Shown here piece by piece: positions 36,365 to 45,855 of a stretch of 64,000 nt of DNA. Source of the DNA: Spirosoma spitsbergense DSM 19989 (lineage in GTDB: Bacteria; Bacteroidota; Bacteroidia; Cytophagales; Spirosomataceae); the NCBI RefSeq assembly GCF_000374085.1, contig NZ_KB893499.1, positions 123,584 to 187,583 of the forward strand, given 5' to 3'. The position numbers and the translations under genes were made by a program. Within the stretch, counting starts at the first letter, position 1. Every line of letters begins with the position of its first letter. The notes under the pieces were generated by a model. That model was not told where the DNA came from, did not search any database, and saw only the letters and a program-made list of their open reading frames with translations.

Positions 36365-37237
36365 TTGACTTTTTTATTCGCCATCAACCCCGCTTCGGGC
36401 GGTACGGACAAAACCCCATGGGAAGAGGGTATCCGCACTTTCTTTGCCGACTCCCCCCATCAGTTCTACCTGTTTCACCTCAACGGAGAAACCGATGAGC
36501 AGACCCTGCCCCAGCAGATTAAGCAGCATAAACCAGATCGGGTAGTAGCCGTAGGAGGTGATGGTACCATCAAGTTTGTCGCTACTTTTCTGCTCGATAC
36601 AGGCATTCCGCTGGGCATACTACCGGCTGGCTCGGCCAATGGTATGGCCCGTGAGCTGGATATTCCTACCGACGTTGCCGGTAGCCTGGAGGTTCTGGTG
36701 GAGGGGGAGACCAAACCCACCGATGTGGTACTCATCAATGATGATGATATCTGCCTGCACCTGAGCGATATAGGACTGAACGCCCAGTTAGTACAGCACT
36801 ACGAAAAAAACAACCTGCGTGGCAAACTGGGTTATCTTCGAAGTGTAATTAATGTATTGAAAAAACGTCGGCTACTGCGAGTATCCATTACCATTGGCGA
36901 CTCCTGCGTGGAGCGGGCGGCCCTTATGGTGGTACTGGCCAATGCCCGGATGTACGGAACCGGAGCCGTTATCAATCCTAACGGTTCTCCCTTCGATGGC
37001 CAATTTGAAGTCGTTATTTTTCGTCGGCTTTCGGTATTGGAGATTATAAAACTGTTCTGGCGGTATAAGCCCTTCGATCCCAGAAATGTTGAAATTTTCC
37101 CGGCTACGTCTATTACAATCGAAACGCACCGGAAAGTTTATTTTCAGGTAGATGGCGAGTACCGGGGCAAGGTAAATCACATCAAAGCCACTATCAAACC
37201 GGGGTCCCTGCTGATAGTACTACCAAAGTCGCCATAA
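36365..37237 (+). CDS. Diacylglycerol/lipid kinase family protein
   Basis: A 290-residue DAGK-catalytic-domain protein (YegS/BmrU group) that should phosphorylate a lipid such as diacylglycerol. FAINPASGGTDK starts the domain, VVAVGGDGTIKFVA is the nucleotide-binding GGDGT motif, and ILPAGSANGMARELDIP follows. The start is a TTG at 36365; no ATG occurs before the conserved FAINPASGG, so TTG is required. It is divergent from the App1-type phosphatase gene. Confidence 0.92.
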   Translation: MTFLFAINPASGGTDKTPWEEGIRTFFADSPHQFYLFHLNGETDEQTLPQQIKQHKPDRVVAVGGDGTIKFVATFLLDTGIPLGILPAGSANGMARELDIPTDVAGSLEVLVEGETKPTDVVLINDDDICLHLSDIGLNAQLVQHYEKNNLRGKLGYLRSVINVLKKRRLLRVSITIGDSCVERAALMVVLANARMYGTGAVINPNGSPFDGQFEVVIFRRLSVLEIIKLFWRYKPFDPRNVEIFPATSITIETHRKVYFQVDGEYRGKVNHIKATIKPGSLLIVLPKSP

Positions 37238-37283
37238 ACCATGATATCAGGCGGCAAAACAGAAAAGTCGGTGAGTGATCCGG

Positions 37284-38129
37284 CTAAGCATTAACCGGTA
37301 TATGGATACGTTGTGGCTCACTGTACAGGTTGAACCGGTTATTACGAACAAAACCCGCCAGCGTTATCCGGGCTTCCTGAGCCATCTGTACAGCCAGACT
37401 CGACGGGGCACCTACGGCGGCTATGAGTGGTACGCCTGCCATCCAGCTTTTCTGTACCAGTTCTACGCCAATCCGGCCACTCAAAAAGACACCAGCCTTA
37501 CTGAGAGGCAACCAGTTGTGCCAGAATGCCGCACCAATCAATTTATCCAGCGCATTGTGCCGGCCAATGTCTTCTCGCACCAGCAACAACTTCCCTTCCG
37601 TATCGAACAGAGCAGCCGCATGAATCCCCCCCGTATGGGTAAAAGCCGGCTGGGTTTCCCGAACCCGATCCGGCAGAGTGTGCAACACCGACGAACAAAG
37701 GCTGGAGTCCGATAAAACGGGGCCGGGCGTAAGCGACCGTACCGCTTCAATGGAGGTTTTGCCGCACAACCCACAACTGGACGACGTAAAGGTATTACGC
37801 TCCAGCCGCGACCAGTCTACTAACACATTCGGCTGGAGTTCAACCCGGATCACATTACCTTCTTTTTCGGCATCCTGTACACAATGCCGGCACGACAGTA
37901 CGTCGGCTGGCTGGTGAATGATGCCTTCGGTGAACAGAAACCCTAGTGCCAGTTCTTCATCGTGGCCGGGTGTTCGCATCGTTACCGATACGGCCCGCTG
38001 CTGGCGGTCGTTCAGCGAACCAAAGCCCAGTCGAATTTCGAGGGGTTCTTCAATAGCTAATAAATCCGGTGCTTCACGCTGGCTGTTACCGGAAACTTTC
38101 TGAATGGTAACGGGGGAAACAAGAGACAT
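37284..38129 (-). CDS. fdhD: Formate dehydrogenase accessory sulfurtransferase
   Basis: A 281-residue protein that passes sulfur from a cysteine desulfurase to the molybdenum cofactor of formate dehydrogenase. The redox cysteines are in SSCGLCGK. The N-terminal MRTPGHDEELALGFLFTEG and the C-terminal SGRIGVELVQKSWMAGVPLIAAVGAPS match FdhD. I chose the ATG at 38129; ten extra residues are possible. No formate dehydrogenase or molybdopterin genes are nearby, so its client enzyme must be elsewhere. Confidence 0.95.
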   Translation of the reverse strand: MSLVSPVTIQKVSGNSQREAPDLLAIEEPLEIRLGFGSLNDRQQRAVSVTMRTPGHDEELALGFLFTEGIIHQPADVLSCRHCVQDAEKEGNVIRVELQPNVLVDWSRLERNTFTSSSCGLCGKTSIEAVRSLTPGPVLSDSSLCSSVLHTLPDRVRETQPAFTHTGGIHAAALFDTEGKLLLVREDIGRHNALDKLIGAAFWHNWLPLSKAGVFLSGRIGVELVQKSWMAGVPLIAAVGAPSSLAVQMAQEARITLAGFVRNNRFNLYSEPQRIHIPVNA

Positions 38130-38203
38130 ACAGAAAAACGTTTCAGGAAGAACAGGCAATAGTGGCAGAAAGTTATCAGCCCGGACACGGCTTCACAGAA
38201 AAC

Positions 38204-40783
38204 TCAAAAGTTGAGAGAGGCCGATGCTTTCAGTGCAAATGAGCTGAGCGGGATATTATTGGGACCATCATCCAGGTAATTGAGCCGGTGAATGGCCTGA
38301 ATACGAATGAGTTTAAAGATATTATCGATACCGTAGCCTACTTCTACATAAGGCTTGTTTTTATCGAGGGCACCAAAATAAATAGGTCGCGTGCCGCTTG
38401 GTAACATTTTCCGGGAAGCTACTGCCTGATTTTCATCGGATAAACCTCCCCATAAAGCATCTACATTGGCAATCAATCGCCAGTTTAGCTTTCGAATCAA
38501 GGGCAGGCGGTTAAACAAAAGTCCTTCAAACTTATGCTGGATGTGAACGGCAACAAAACGGTCGCTCACAAACTCGTAAAACTGCATTCGGTTAAAGGTA
38601 TTGACCGTGAGCAGGGGCGTAGGATTACCAATGTGCGGAAACAGCATGGGGGCAGGCATCACATCGGGCGTATATCCTGCCGACAGCAGGTAGGTCATCC
38701 GACCAAGGGTTCCGATTCGCAGCGACTGCTGTGCCCGCAGGGTAATCCGGCGGTAATTGAAATCGCTACCCAACGATTTCATCCCCTGCGTGTAGCGGAT
38801 GGTTAAAACAGGCGCGCGTTTGGTACCGAGGGTAATGCGGTTGTTCCCCTCCATAATGTACTTTTCCTTCCGGGCCAGTCGCGCTTCAAACGACCAGTAA
38901 GCATCATTAATGTCAGAAGCCAGGGTAGACTGGTCGCCCAACTCAGGTTCCAGCCGGTAACGAAACGGGAACAATGGGTCGAAGGTACGGCTCCCAAGCG
39001 TGGCTGTCAGCAAAACCCCTTTTATTGGCTCTGTTTTAATATAAGCTTCTTTCTGATAGCTCTGGTATGCTCCGCGATACCGGCCAAAACGGTTCAGGGC
39101 ATAAAAAATCCGGTTACCCCCAATCAGTTCGGGCGTAAGACCCAGGCGTTCCAGATCGCTGGATATCCGCACACCCGCTACCGTCCAGTGCTGCCGGGAA
39201 AACAGGTAATCCAGTTCACCCCCGTATTTGAACTGCCCATCCAGTGTCCCGTAGGCCAGGTACCCCCGCACTACCCAGTTGCGGCTAAAATCATCGTTGG
39301 TCCGAAAACCAATGCGGGTGCGTAGTCCTTCTACACTGTTCACGGCAAACAGATACGGATACGGCCCCAGGTCGAACCCGCCTACTTTATAAAAACCCGT
39401 CACTAGTATCTGCCCGATCGCTTCGGCTTTCTTTACCGCTGGTACCGACCGCAGTTTAGCGATCACCTCACGGGTCTTCAAATCCTCTTTACTCAACGAG
39501 TCGTTGCCAGCCAGGTTGCGCTGGATGGAATGCCAGAAAGCCTCATTTTCCGTAGCCACCGTATCGCTCAGTTCGACGGCCTGCTCATAAAAACCCGGTG
39601 GATGTGGTCGGTTCACGATGATGTTGTCATTCCGGAGCGTTACCTGCGCCCGCAGACCCAGCGATTGTTTGCCCACGCCCGTCAGGTTGGCCGAAAGCCG
39701 GATACTGATGGGCAACCAGCCTGCCGTAGCCCCCTTACCCGATGAAGAGTCGATAGTCGATTCCAGTTCCTGCTCGATGGTGAGAGACCGGACATAATTC
39801 AGATTAGCTCCGCTGCCAATACGGGTTTCGATCTGGCAGAGCGCAAATGAAGTAGTATCGATCCACGCTTTCCCGATAAACGCAAGGTCCTCCTTGCGCT
39901 TGGGATCGAACTGGATTTCGTAGCAGACATGGTCGCCAATCTGAGTGGTATCGGCCAGAAAAAATTCGTACCAGCTTTTCCAGTTATCACCAACGGGCGA
40001 GGCAAAATCTTTGCCCAGAATTGGAATGTAATTGTCGTAGAAATTCTGACTTACCAGGTTGGTACCGCCCAGCAACTGCGAACTCAGCCCGGCATCATCT
40101 ACGGCAACCCCTCTAATCCGCGTTTTCCGGATGTCTTCCCGTTTGCGGTCGGGACTGTCTCTGAAGTAATACCTTGACACCGATTCGGAAGCCAGCAACG
40201 GCAATAACTTATGCCCCTCATCATCCACAATCGAGTCATATTTACTCATGGCCTTGTTAATGCTTTTGATGAGTGGATTCCTGCGCATCCGGTCCGTAAC
40301 ATGACTAATGGCAATATCAGTTTTCACATAACTATCGTACTCATAAGCAGCCAGGCGTTTACGGTCGTTCAGGTCCCGATTTTTACGGAGTTGGCGGAGT
40401 ACGCGCCAGGCGGGGTTTTCACCAGCCCGAACGGTTACCTCCTGGAGGGCCATGCCTCCTGATTTGAGTTTAAAATCGACCGCCTGAGTAGTTCGTTCGG
40501 GATCGATAGCCAGCCGAAGTGTCTTATAGCCCATTGAGCTAACGGCCAGCGAATCAGACAAAAGCTTGGCGGTCAGCGTATAACGACCCAGTTCATCTGC
40601 CATAGCACCATTCTTTTTGCCAACGAGGGAAACACTGGCAAACGGGATTGGTTCACCCGTATTCGCGTCAGTAATCAGGCCGGTAACAGTGTACACAGTT
40701 TGGGAATATGCACTGCCAGCCGGAATGATACAAATAAAGAAGAAGGCGCACAAGCGCAGCAGACGGTTTATAGTACTAATCAC
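38204..40783 (-). CDS. DUF5686-type outer-membrane protein with carboxypeptidase-like N-domain
   Basis: An 859-residue protein. A signal peptide ends near SAYSQ. Residues about 30-110 are a carboxypeptidase-like regulatory (Ig-like) domain (VTGLITDANTGEPIPFASVSLVG), as found at the start of SusC-type proteins. The rest matches the DUF5686 pattern, with YDSYVKTDI, a helical middle, and a C-terminal half of alternating aromatic beta strands ending in SLNF, which suggests an outer-membrane barrel. It has no TonB plug motif. Function unknown; this is a single gene. Confidence 0.85.
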   Translation of the reverse strand: MISTINRLLRLCAFFFICIIPAGSAYSQTVYTVTGLITDANTGEPIPFASVSLVGKKNGAMADELGRYTLTAKLLSDSLAVSSMGYKTLRLAIDPERTTQAVDFKLKSGGMALQEVTVRAGENPAWRVLRQLRKNRDLNDRKRLAAYEYDSYVKTDIAISHVTDRMRRNPLIKSINKAMSKYDSIVDDEGHKLLPLLASESVSRYYFRDSPDRKREDIRKTRIRGVAVDDAGLSSQLLGGTNLVSQNFYDNYIPILGKDFASPVGDNWKSWYEFFLADTTQIGDHVCYEIQFDPKRKEDLAFIGKAWIDTTSFALCQIETRIGSGANLNYVRSLTIEQELESTIDSSSGKGATAGWLPISIRLSANLTGVGKQSLGLRAQVTLRNDNIIVNRPHPPGFYEQAVELSDTVATENEAFWHSIQRNLAGNDSLSKEDLKTREVIAKLRSVPAVKKAEAIGQILVTGFYKVGGFDLGPYPYLFAVNSVEGLRTRIGFRTNDDFSRNWVVRGYLAYGTLDGQFKYGGELDYLFSRQHWTVAGVRISSDLERLGLTPELIGGNRIFYALNRFGRYRGAYQSYQKEAYIKTEPIKGVLLTATLGSRTFDPLFPFRYRLEPELGDQSTLASDINDAYWSFEARLARKEKYIMEGNNRITLGTKRAPVLTIRYTQGMKSLGSDFNYRRITLRAQQSLRIGTLGRMTYLLSAGYTPDVMPAPMLFPHIGNPTPLLTVNTFNRMQFYEFVSDRFVAVHIQHKFEGLLFNRLPLIRKLNWRLIANVDALWGGLSDENQAVASRKMLPSGTRPIYFGALDKNKPYVEVGYGIDNIFKLIRIQAIHRLNYLDDGPNNIPLSSFALKASASLNF

Positions 40784-40901
40784 AGTCTGCTAAATTAAGT
40801 AAAAATCACCCATTAATATACCTTAGTTGTGTGAAGTGATACAAGTAAAGTGCTAAGTAGCAATAATCTACTACTAAGTGTTTTTACTCACTCCGAAATC
40901 G

Positions 40902-41441
40902 TTATCCAACGAGCCAGATTCGGTCCGTCTCGGCCCCCTGCTCTGTCCATTCAACCAATACCTGTTGCGATTCGAGCGTGTTGACCCGTTTGCCGGTATA
41001 ATCAGGTTTGATGGGTAAATCGCGGTTGTAACGCCGGTCAATCAACACAACAAGTTCTACTTTCCGGGGTCGTCCGAAAGCGGTCATGGCATCCAGGGCA
41101 GCCCGCACCATGCGGCCCGTTGCCAGCACATCGTCGATCAGGATTACCCGTTTATTTTCGATAATAAAAGGAACGTTCGTGGTATTGGCACGCAACGGGC
41201 TATCGCGCCGACGGAAATCGTCCCGGTAAAAAGTGGCATCCAGATAACCAAGCGGTACCGTTTGCCCTAATGCCCGATTCAGTTCCTTCGCTACGCGTTC
41301 GGCAAAATAAATACCCCGTGGCTGCATCCCCAGAATGACCGTATCGGAAAAATCCTGGTACGTTTCGATCAATTGTTGTGCCAGTCGGCTAATAACAATT
41401 TCAAGCAGCGGGCTGGACAGAATCAGGCGTTTTTGGTTCAT
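40902..41441 (-). CDS. pyrR: PyrR-type uracil phosphoribosyltransferase/pyr regulator
   Basis: A 179-residue PRTase-fold protein. The PRPP-binding loop is RVILIDDVLATGRMVRAALD. The N-terminal QPRGIYFAERVAKEL and the LIDRRYNRDLPIKPDYTGKRVNT segment are characteristic of PyrR. In Firmicutes PyrR binds pyr mRNA; in Bacteroidota the role is less clear and may be only UMP synthesis from uracil. It is a single gene, and no pyr operon or attenuator was seen next to it. Confidence 0.94.
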   Translation of the reverse strand: MNQKRLILSSPLLEIVISRLAQQLIETYQDFSDTVILGMQPRGIYFAERVAKELNRALGQTVPLGYLDATFYRDDFRRRDSPLRANTTNVPFIIENKRVILIDDVLATGRMVRAALDAMTAFGRPRKVELVVLIDRRYNRDLPIKPDYTGKRVNTLESQQVLVEWTEQGAETDRIWLVG

Positions 41442-41729
41442 GATGTAAAAATAGCAGGTAAGTCCATTGTCTGTTTACCTTGTGTACTGCTTATTACCCG
41501 GATACAGGCCTTAAGCAGTAGCGTTTTTACAGGCAGCGGTTTTGCAGACAGTAGCCCTGTTTCTTATACGTACATGGCCGTTCGCTTTATGAAAAGTAAA
41601 CTGAACGCTTAGCGCAGTGCATTTGGCAGGTACTAAGCAATCAGCAGGACCAAAATGGTAATCAGCAGGATAAACCGATTCGGGTGTTTTGAGTTATCTA
41701 TGTAGTATACCTACTTTAACAATACGCGC

Positions 41730-42011
41730 ATGGAAAACGTAAATCAGGATGCGATGCTGAATAAACGCCCGCAGCCAGCCCAGCCCAATACGGGCGAAAC
41801 AGCCCAGGTCCCCGACGATAGTGTCATGCTTAATGAAGACTATAACCCGACCGATTTAGCAGGCGAGGTGGATAGTGGGCCGGACGGTGTTGGTGTAGCA
41901 TCGGGCAGCCCGACAATGCAACAAGATACCAATAACTATGGCAACGGGGATTCACTGGGCAATAACGATGGCACCGAACCCGATCCGACCCTAACGGATA
42001 CCGCACAGTAG
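41730..42011 (+). CDS. Small acidic, disordered protein of unknown function
   Basis: A 93-residue protein rich in Asp, Asn, Gly, Pro and Gln, with hardly any hydrophobic residues and only a few basic ones (starts MENVNQDAMLNKRPQPAQP). It is predicted to be disordered and soluble. I know no family. It is convergent with and five bases from the SGNH-like gene stop, and the 288 bases upstream hold no other gene. It may be a stress-type hydrophilic protein, but nothing shows this directly. The opposite frame is poorer in codon pattern. Confidence 0.6.
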   Translation: MENVNQDAMLNKRPQPAQPNTGETAQVPDDSVMLNEDYNPTDLAGEVDSGPDGVGVASGSPTMQQDTNNYGNGDSLGNNDGTEPDPTLTDTAQ

Positions 42012-42016
42012 TCTGT

Positions 42017-43018
42017 TCAAATTCCACACTTCTGCCGCACCAGACCGAGCCAGATAGCCCGGCCTTCGCAGTTCCAGTGGGTGTCGCTTTTGAGGTAGGG
42101 AGACACCGGGCTCTGCTCAAATGCCCGATAGGTATCTATAGTTGGTACCGTTAGACGCGGGTTGTTCTGAACCCGTTCGATCAGGTGGTTGTAGTCGTCC
42201 CGTTCCTTTTCCAGAATGGTGGCTTTGTTGGGGATAATGGATAAATAAACGGCATCGAAACCCAGTTGCCGGTAGCGGCTTGCTACCGAATTGGCACTGT
42301 CGACCAGGGCGTTAATTTCCAGATCCGTTACCGCTACAAACGACGAGTTCAGGGGCTTTTTCGGATTCGTGTCGCTGTTCAGGAACAAATAGTGATGGTT
42401 TTTCGATAAACTGACACTTGCATTTGCCCGGTCAAACCAGTTCAGTGTCAGACTGGCTTTCAACTCCTTGAACCAGAATGCCCAATCCTGACTAAACAGA
42501 GCCGATTCGAGCCGTTCTTCTACATCAGTCCAGTGAATTTCAAGGCTAATCCGCTGGAATATCGTTGGGTTGGTGGCACGATGCCGGGCCGTATCCTGCT
42601 CGACAATAAATTCATTAACAGGTCGGCCAAAGTGCTCCCGAAAATGACGCTCGACCGATTCAATCAACAGTATGTTTCGCTTCGTTGAATCCAGCTCAAT
42701 CCGTTGCTGATTGTCCCAGCCTACGCGCCGGTAATAGCTGACCCGAAAGTCATCTTTACTCAGGCGCTGTGGTTCCGAGAAACTATCGCCAATCAGGTAC
42801 AGGTGCGTAGAAGCCGAATCACTCGCCCGGTTAGCGGGTGGACAAACAGGCTGTGCCAGCTTAAACTGATGCAGGGCCGAAAGCCGGTATAAATCACCAT
42901 ACCGGTAATCATCCGCAATGATGCCGGTACGATAAAGCCAGCGTGATACGGTGGTAGACAGACCTCCCGCCCACAGAGCAAGGGCTATTGCAAAAACGAT
43001 ATAGCGAAGAAAGTGCAT
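42017..43018 (-). CDS. AlgJ/AlgX-like SGNH protein, membrane anchored
   Basis: A 333-residue protein with one N-terminal hydrophobic anchor (about residues 5-22). GDSFSEPQ carries a GDSFS-type nucleophile serine and DTHWNCEGR provides an Asp-x-x-His... pattern close to the DTHWN motif of alginate O-acetylation proteins. It therefore probably transfers or removes acyl groups on an envelope glycan. The large membrane-anchored protein gene lies 20 bases upstream on the same strand, so the two are probably co-transcribed. No AlgI-type MBOAT partner is seen in the window, so its donor is unknown. Confidence 0.65.
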   Translation of the reverse strand: MHFLRYIVFAIALALWAGGLSTTVSRWLYRTGIIADDYRYGDLYRLSALHQFKLAQPVCPPANRASDSASTHLYLIGDSFSEPQRLSKDDFRVSYYRRVGWDNQQRIELDSTKRNILLIESVERHFREHFGRPVNEFIVEQDTARHRATNPTIFQRISLEIHWTDVEERLESALFSQDWAFWFKELKASLTLNWFDRANASVSLSKNHHYLFLNSDTNPKKPLNSSFVAVTDLEINALVDSANSVASRYRQLGFDAVYLSIIPNKATILEKERDDYNHLIERVQNNPRLTVPTIDTYRAFEQSPVSPYLKSDTHWNCEGRAIWLGLVRQKCGI

Positions 43019-43038
43019 TAGCGTAAAATCAAATTCTA

Positions 43039-45756
43039 CTACCTCAACCGAATACTAAATAACTCAACAGCCTGCTGGGCACCACTCAGTACATATAACT
43101 CATTGGTGCGCTCATCAAATTGTAAAGCTACCGGAAAGTCGCTCGGAATGGGTCGGTCATTCAGGATGCGCCCGTTCAGGTCATACAGCATGGTAAAGTT
43201 ACCGGATTGAACGCTGATTAACTCAATTCCTGCCCCCAGCCGATGATAGCGAACACTGTTACGTCCCGACTGCAATGCCCGAACGTCGAACAGGCGCTGG
43301 CCCCGCTGATCCAGCACGGTTACTTCGGTATCCGTAGTACGGAGCAACAGCCAGTTCGTCTGGTCTTCGTCGGGAAAGAGTCGGAATGTACCGCGCCGTA
43401 CGGGTCGGTACAATTGGGTTCGCCTGGCAATCAGGCCATTGCTGTTGATGGCGAATAGCTGCCCTTCGTCGGCAATGGTCTGAATCATTGATTGACCCGC
43501 CGGTAGCAACGCTGGTCCGGCAAACCGTATTTTGGGTTGTTCTTCGTTTTGCCGCTCAATTCGGGTGGGAAAATGTGGATACTGTGTTCCATTCTCCCGC
43601 CAGTGATTCAGGGTACCATCCGTCTGAATAGCCAGTACATCCATCCCTTCTGGCGTCGTAATGACCTGAAAAGGTAGCTGCAACGTGTCTTTGTGCGGAG
43701 CAGTCATCAGGCGGACGAACGTTCGGCGTTGCCGGTCGAGGGCATAGATGTGACCCTCTCTGTGGGCTACCAGTGCAACCAGATTTCGTTGCTGACTACC
43801 CCGTGGCCGTGCCAGATAGGATGGATCGATACCTTTTGGCAGCGGAATAGCCTGCAAGGCTACCTCCTTCTTAATTCGTACGGGGTCGGCAATATATAGC
43901 GTCCGGTCAGTCATGAACAGGTATTGCAATCGTCCATTGTTCAAAAAATCGACTCCCAGGGCGTTGCTGCGTATAGGTCCATCGGTACTATTCTGCACCA
44001 GTTTGTCGCCAGCGGGGGTTACCAGCACAAACTGACCGGCGTTGTTCTGTGCGTAAAACTGAGCCGAACTATCACTCAGATTGCCCGTTACGATAGGGGC
44101 CGAAATCAGCGGGGCATTGAATTCCGTTTTCTTTCTCAGCAGTACTTTATGAAGAACTGCCCGGCTGGCCCGCTTAGTGGTGCGGCCCAATATAACTGTC
44201 GACTGAATATTCTCGTTACCATAACTGGCCTGATAGGCCATATTTTCCAAATTTGACAACGAGGGGCTACCAGTTGCCAGATCGACCTGGTCGAGTAAAT
44301 TCTGCCAGGCTAAAGGCCAACTGGCGGGTACAGTCGTCTGGCCCCGGTGCAACCGGGCGAAGGCCGTGAAATTAGCCGGACGCAGCGTCGCATTCAGTAA
44401 CTCAGCCTGCGGTTCGTCGGCTGTCCAAACGGCTCCCCGTGCCACCTGCTGCAAATAATCCTGCATCGTTTCCTCACTGTTCGTAACAATCAGTGCGGGG
44501 CCGTGTTGGGTAATCCAGCTTTGTGGGAAACCCGCAAAAAGGCTACTCAGGAGTGAGGCCGGCAATTCAGGTACATTGAGCCGCAGGATTTTGTGGCCCA
44601 GGTAATTTTTTGGGGCATCGGGGGCTCTGGCTCCGGCCCGGAAAGCTACCTGCTGATACGCATTGGCCAGTAACCGTCCGTTCCTGGTGGTCAGAATCAA
44701 TACCTGACGGGGGCCACCCGTAGCCGATTCCAGACGGCACAACAGAATATCACTAGCCAATGCCTCATAAAGAGCTTTTGTTTCTGGCTTAATCTGACTG
44801 AACCGGTCGCGCAGGAAATCGCTGGAAGCCGACCCCAGCAAGGTGCTGAGTGACTGCCCAAAACGCGGAGCATCACTAATGCTTATGTGGTACAGCGTGG
44901 CCGTCGTTTGCGGAATAAGTTCCGGATGCTGGATACGCTGGGGGGTTTGATTCGCAAACAGGGCTGCCACATCGCGCCGACCGCCAATCTTATCGACCGA
45001 ATAGCCAATGAGGTGGGAACGGGAGGCCGAATACCGAAATTGCAGGTTCAACTCTTCGGGCAGGAACAGCCTCACCAGTGAACCAACATCGCTAAACAGC
45101 GACTGTAAAACGTCGGGCCGCACGGATAACCCGGCTATGTGGTCGGCATCCATGCGGAAATTATGCACTTTTTGCGTCCGTTTCAGGGACTGGTGCATTC
45201 GTTTAGCCACATTCTCAATGAGAATACCCGATACGCTGCCAACCAGAAAATGTTCTGTCAGGATAAATGACCCGACCGGTTCATTACCCCGATTGACCAG
45301 ATCAAGAATTTTCTCCCCCGAAAAAGTATGGTTCAGGACGCGGTATTGTCGGGGGTCAGGATTGGTTACCCGGTTAATAAACGACTGATCTTTATCAGAA
45401 ATGGGGATATAAAAGATAAAGTCGAGGGTCGTTTTTGAGATGGAGTGTAACGAGTAGCGGACATCCCGACCCGAGATAAATTTCAGCACCGTGGCCGTAT
45501 CGGCCGTTGCGTACAGAAACCGGTCGAGCCGCTGACGGGCTTCGTCGAAGATTGGTACTTGCCGCAGGGATATTTCAGTACGCAGCGTCCGGGCGGAAAC
45601 GGTATCCTGCAACCGATTACTGGTGATTACCAGCAACGCCCCCGGTGGCATCAGCGAATCGACAGTGCGACCGGCCGGAAACAATTGCCGGTAAAAAAAC
45701 CAGCCTGCTACCAGTAAAGCTACCGCGCCAATACCAATCCAGAGACGTTTATGCAT
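43039..45756 (-). CDS. Large membrane-anchored protein with propeller-like C-terminus
   Basis: A 905-residue protein anchored by one N-terminal membrane segment (about 5-22) and otherwise outside the cytoplasm. I chose the ATG at 45756 because MHKRLWIGIGAVALLVAG starts the anchor. The first ~500 residues resemble DUF3352-type proteins (beta-rich, with ALLVITSN and DFIFYIPISDKDQ). The last ~350 have repeated short strands such as DGTLNHWRENGTQ and IYALDRQRRTFVRL, like a beta-propeller. I cannot name a function. It is transcribed with the AlgJ-like gene and preceded by a simple-repeat hairpin. Confidence 0.78.
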   Translation of the reverse strand: MHKRLWIGIGAVALLVAGWFFYRQLFPAGRTVDSLMPPGALLVITSNRLQDTVSARTLRTEISLRQVPIFDEARQRLDRFLYATADTATVLKFISGRDVRYSLHSISKTTLDFIFYIPISDKDQSFINRVTNPDPRQYRVLNHTFSGEKILDLVNRGNEPVGSFILTEHFLVGSVSGILIENVAKRMHQSLKRTQKVHNFRMDADHIAGLSVRPDVLQSLFSDVGSLVRLFLPEELNLQFRYSASRSHLIGYSVDKIGGRRDVAALFANQTPQRIQHPELIPQTTATLYHISISDAPRFGQSLSTLLGSASSDFLRDRFSQIKPETKALYEALASDILLCRLESATGGPRQVLILTTRNGRLLANAYQQVAFRAGARAPDAPKNYLGHKILRLNVPELPASLLSSLFAGFPQSWITQHGPALIVTNSEETMQDYLQQVARGAVWTADEPQAELLNATLRPANFTAFARLHRGQTTVPASWPLAWQNLLDQVDLATGSPSLSNLENMAYQASYGNENIQSTVILGRTTKRASRAVLHKVLLRKKTEFNAPLISAPIVTGNLSDSSAQFYAQNNAGQFVLVTPAGDKLVQNSTDGPIRSNALGVDFLNNGRLQYLFMTDRTLYIADPVRIKKEVALQAIPLPKGIDPSYLARPRGSQQRNLVALVAHREGHIYALDRQRRTFVRLMTAPHKDTLQLPFQVITTPEGMDVLAIQTDGTLNHWRENGTQYPHFPTRIERQNEEQPKIRFAGPALLPAGQSMIQTIADEGQLFAINSNGLIARRTQLYRPVRRGTFRLFPDEDQTNWLLLRTTDTEVTVLDQRGQRLFDVRALQSGRNSVRYHRLGAGIELISVQSGNFTMLYDLNGRILNDRPIPSDFPVALQFDERTNELYVLSGAQQAVELFSIRLR

Positions 45757-45782
45757 AGAATAGTGGTAAGTGAGTATGTTAT

Positions 45783-45839
45783 AACGTAGTAAGTGGCTGA
45801 CGCACAAATATCGGTGTCGCGTCAGCCACTTACTACGTT
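45783..45839 (-). repeat. Start-proximal simple-repeat hairpin, copy 7 (minus-strand gene)
   Basis: The 21-base arms 45783-45803 and 45819-45839 are exact reverse complements around a 15-base loop. Read on the minus strand, the element is followed by CACTTAC-type sequence and ends 26 bases before the ATG at 45756, so the C/T/A-rich side again faces the start codon. Confidence 0.75.
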
Positions 45840-45855
45840 GTACCTCACGACTTAT

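Noticed and set aside
41633..41710. A minus-strand frame decoding a hydrophobic 25-residue peptide (ends NRFILLITILVLLIA)
   Set aside because: It looks like a small membrane peptide, but no ATG, GTG or TTG start exists in frame after the upstream stop. It is kept only as a possibility if a start-codon error is present.
45757..45807. Longer minus-strand start for the large membrane-anchored protein
   Set aside because: The 17 extra residues overlap the repeat hairpin leader, and the membrane anchor begins at the ATG at 45756.
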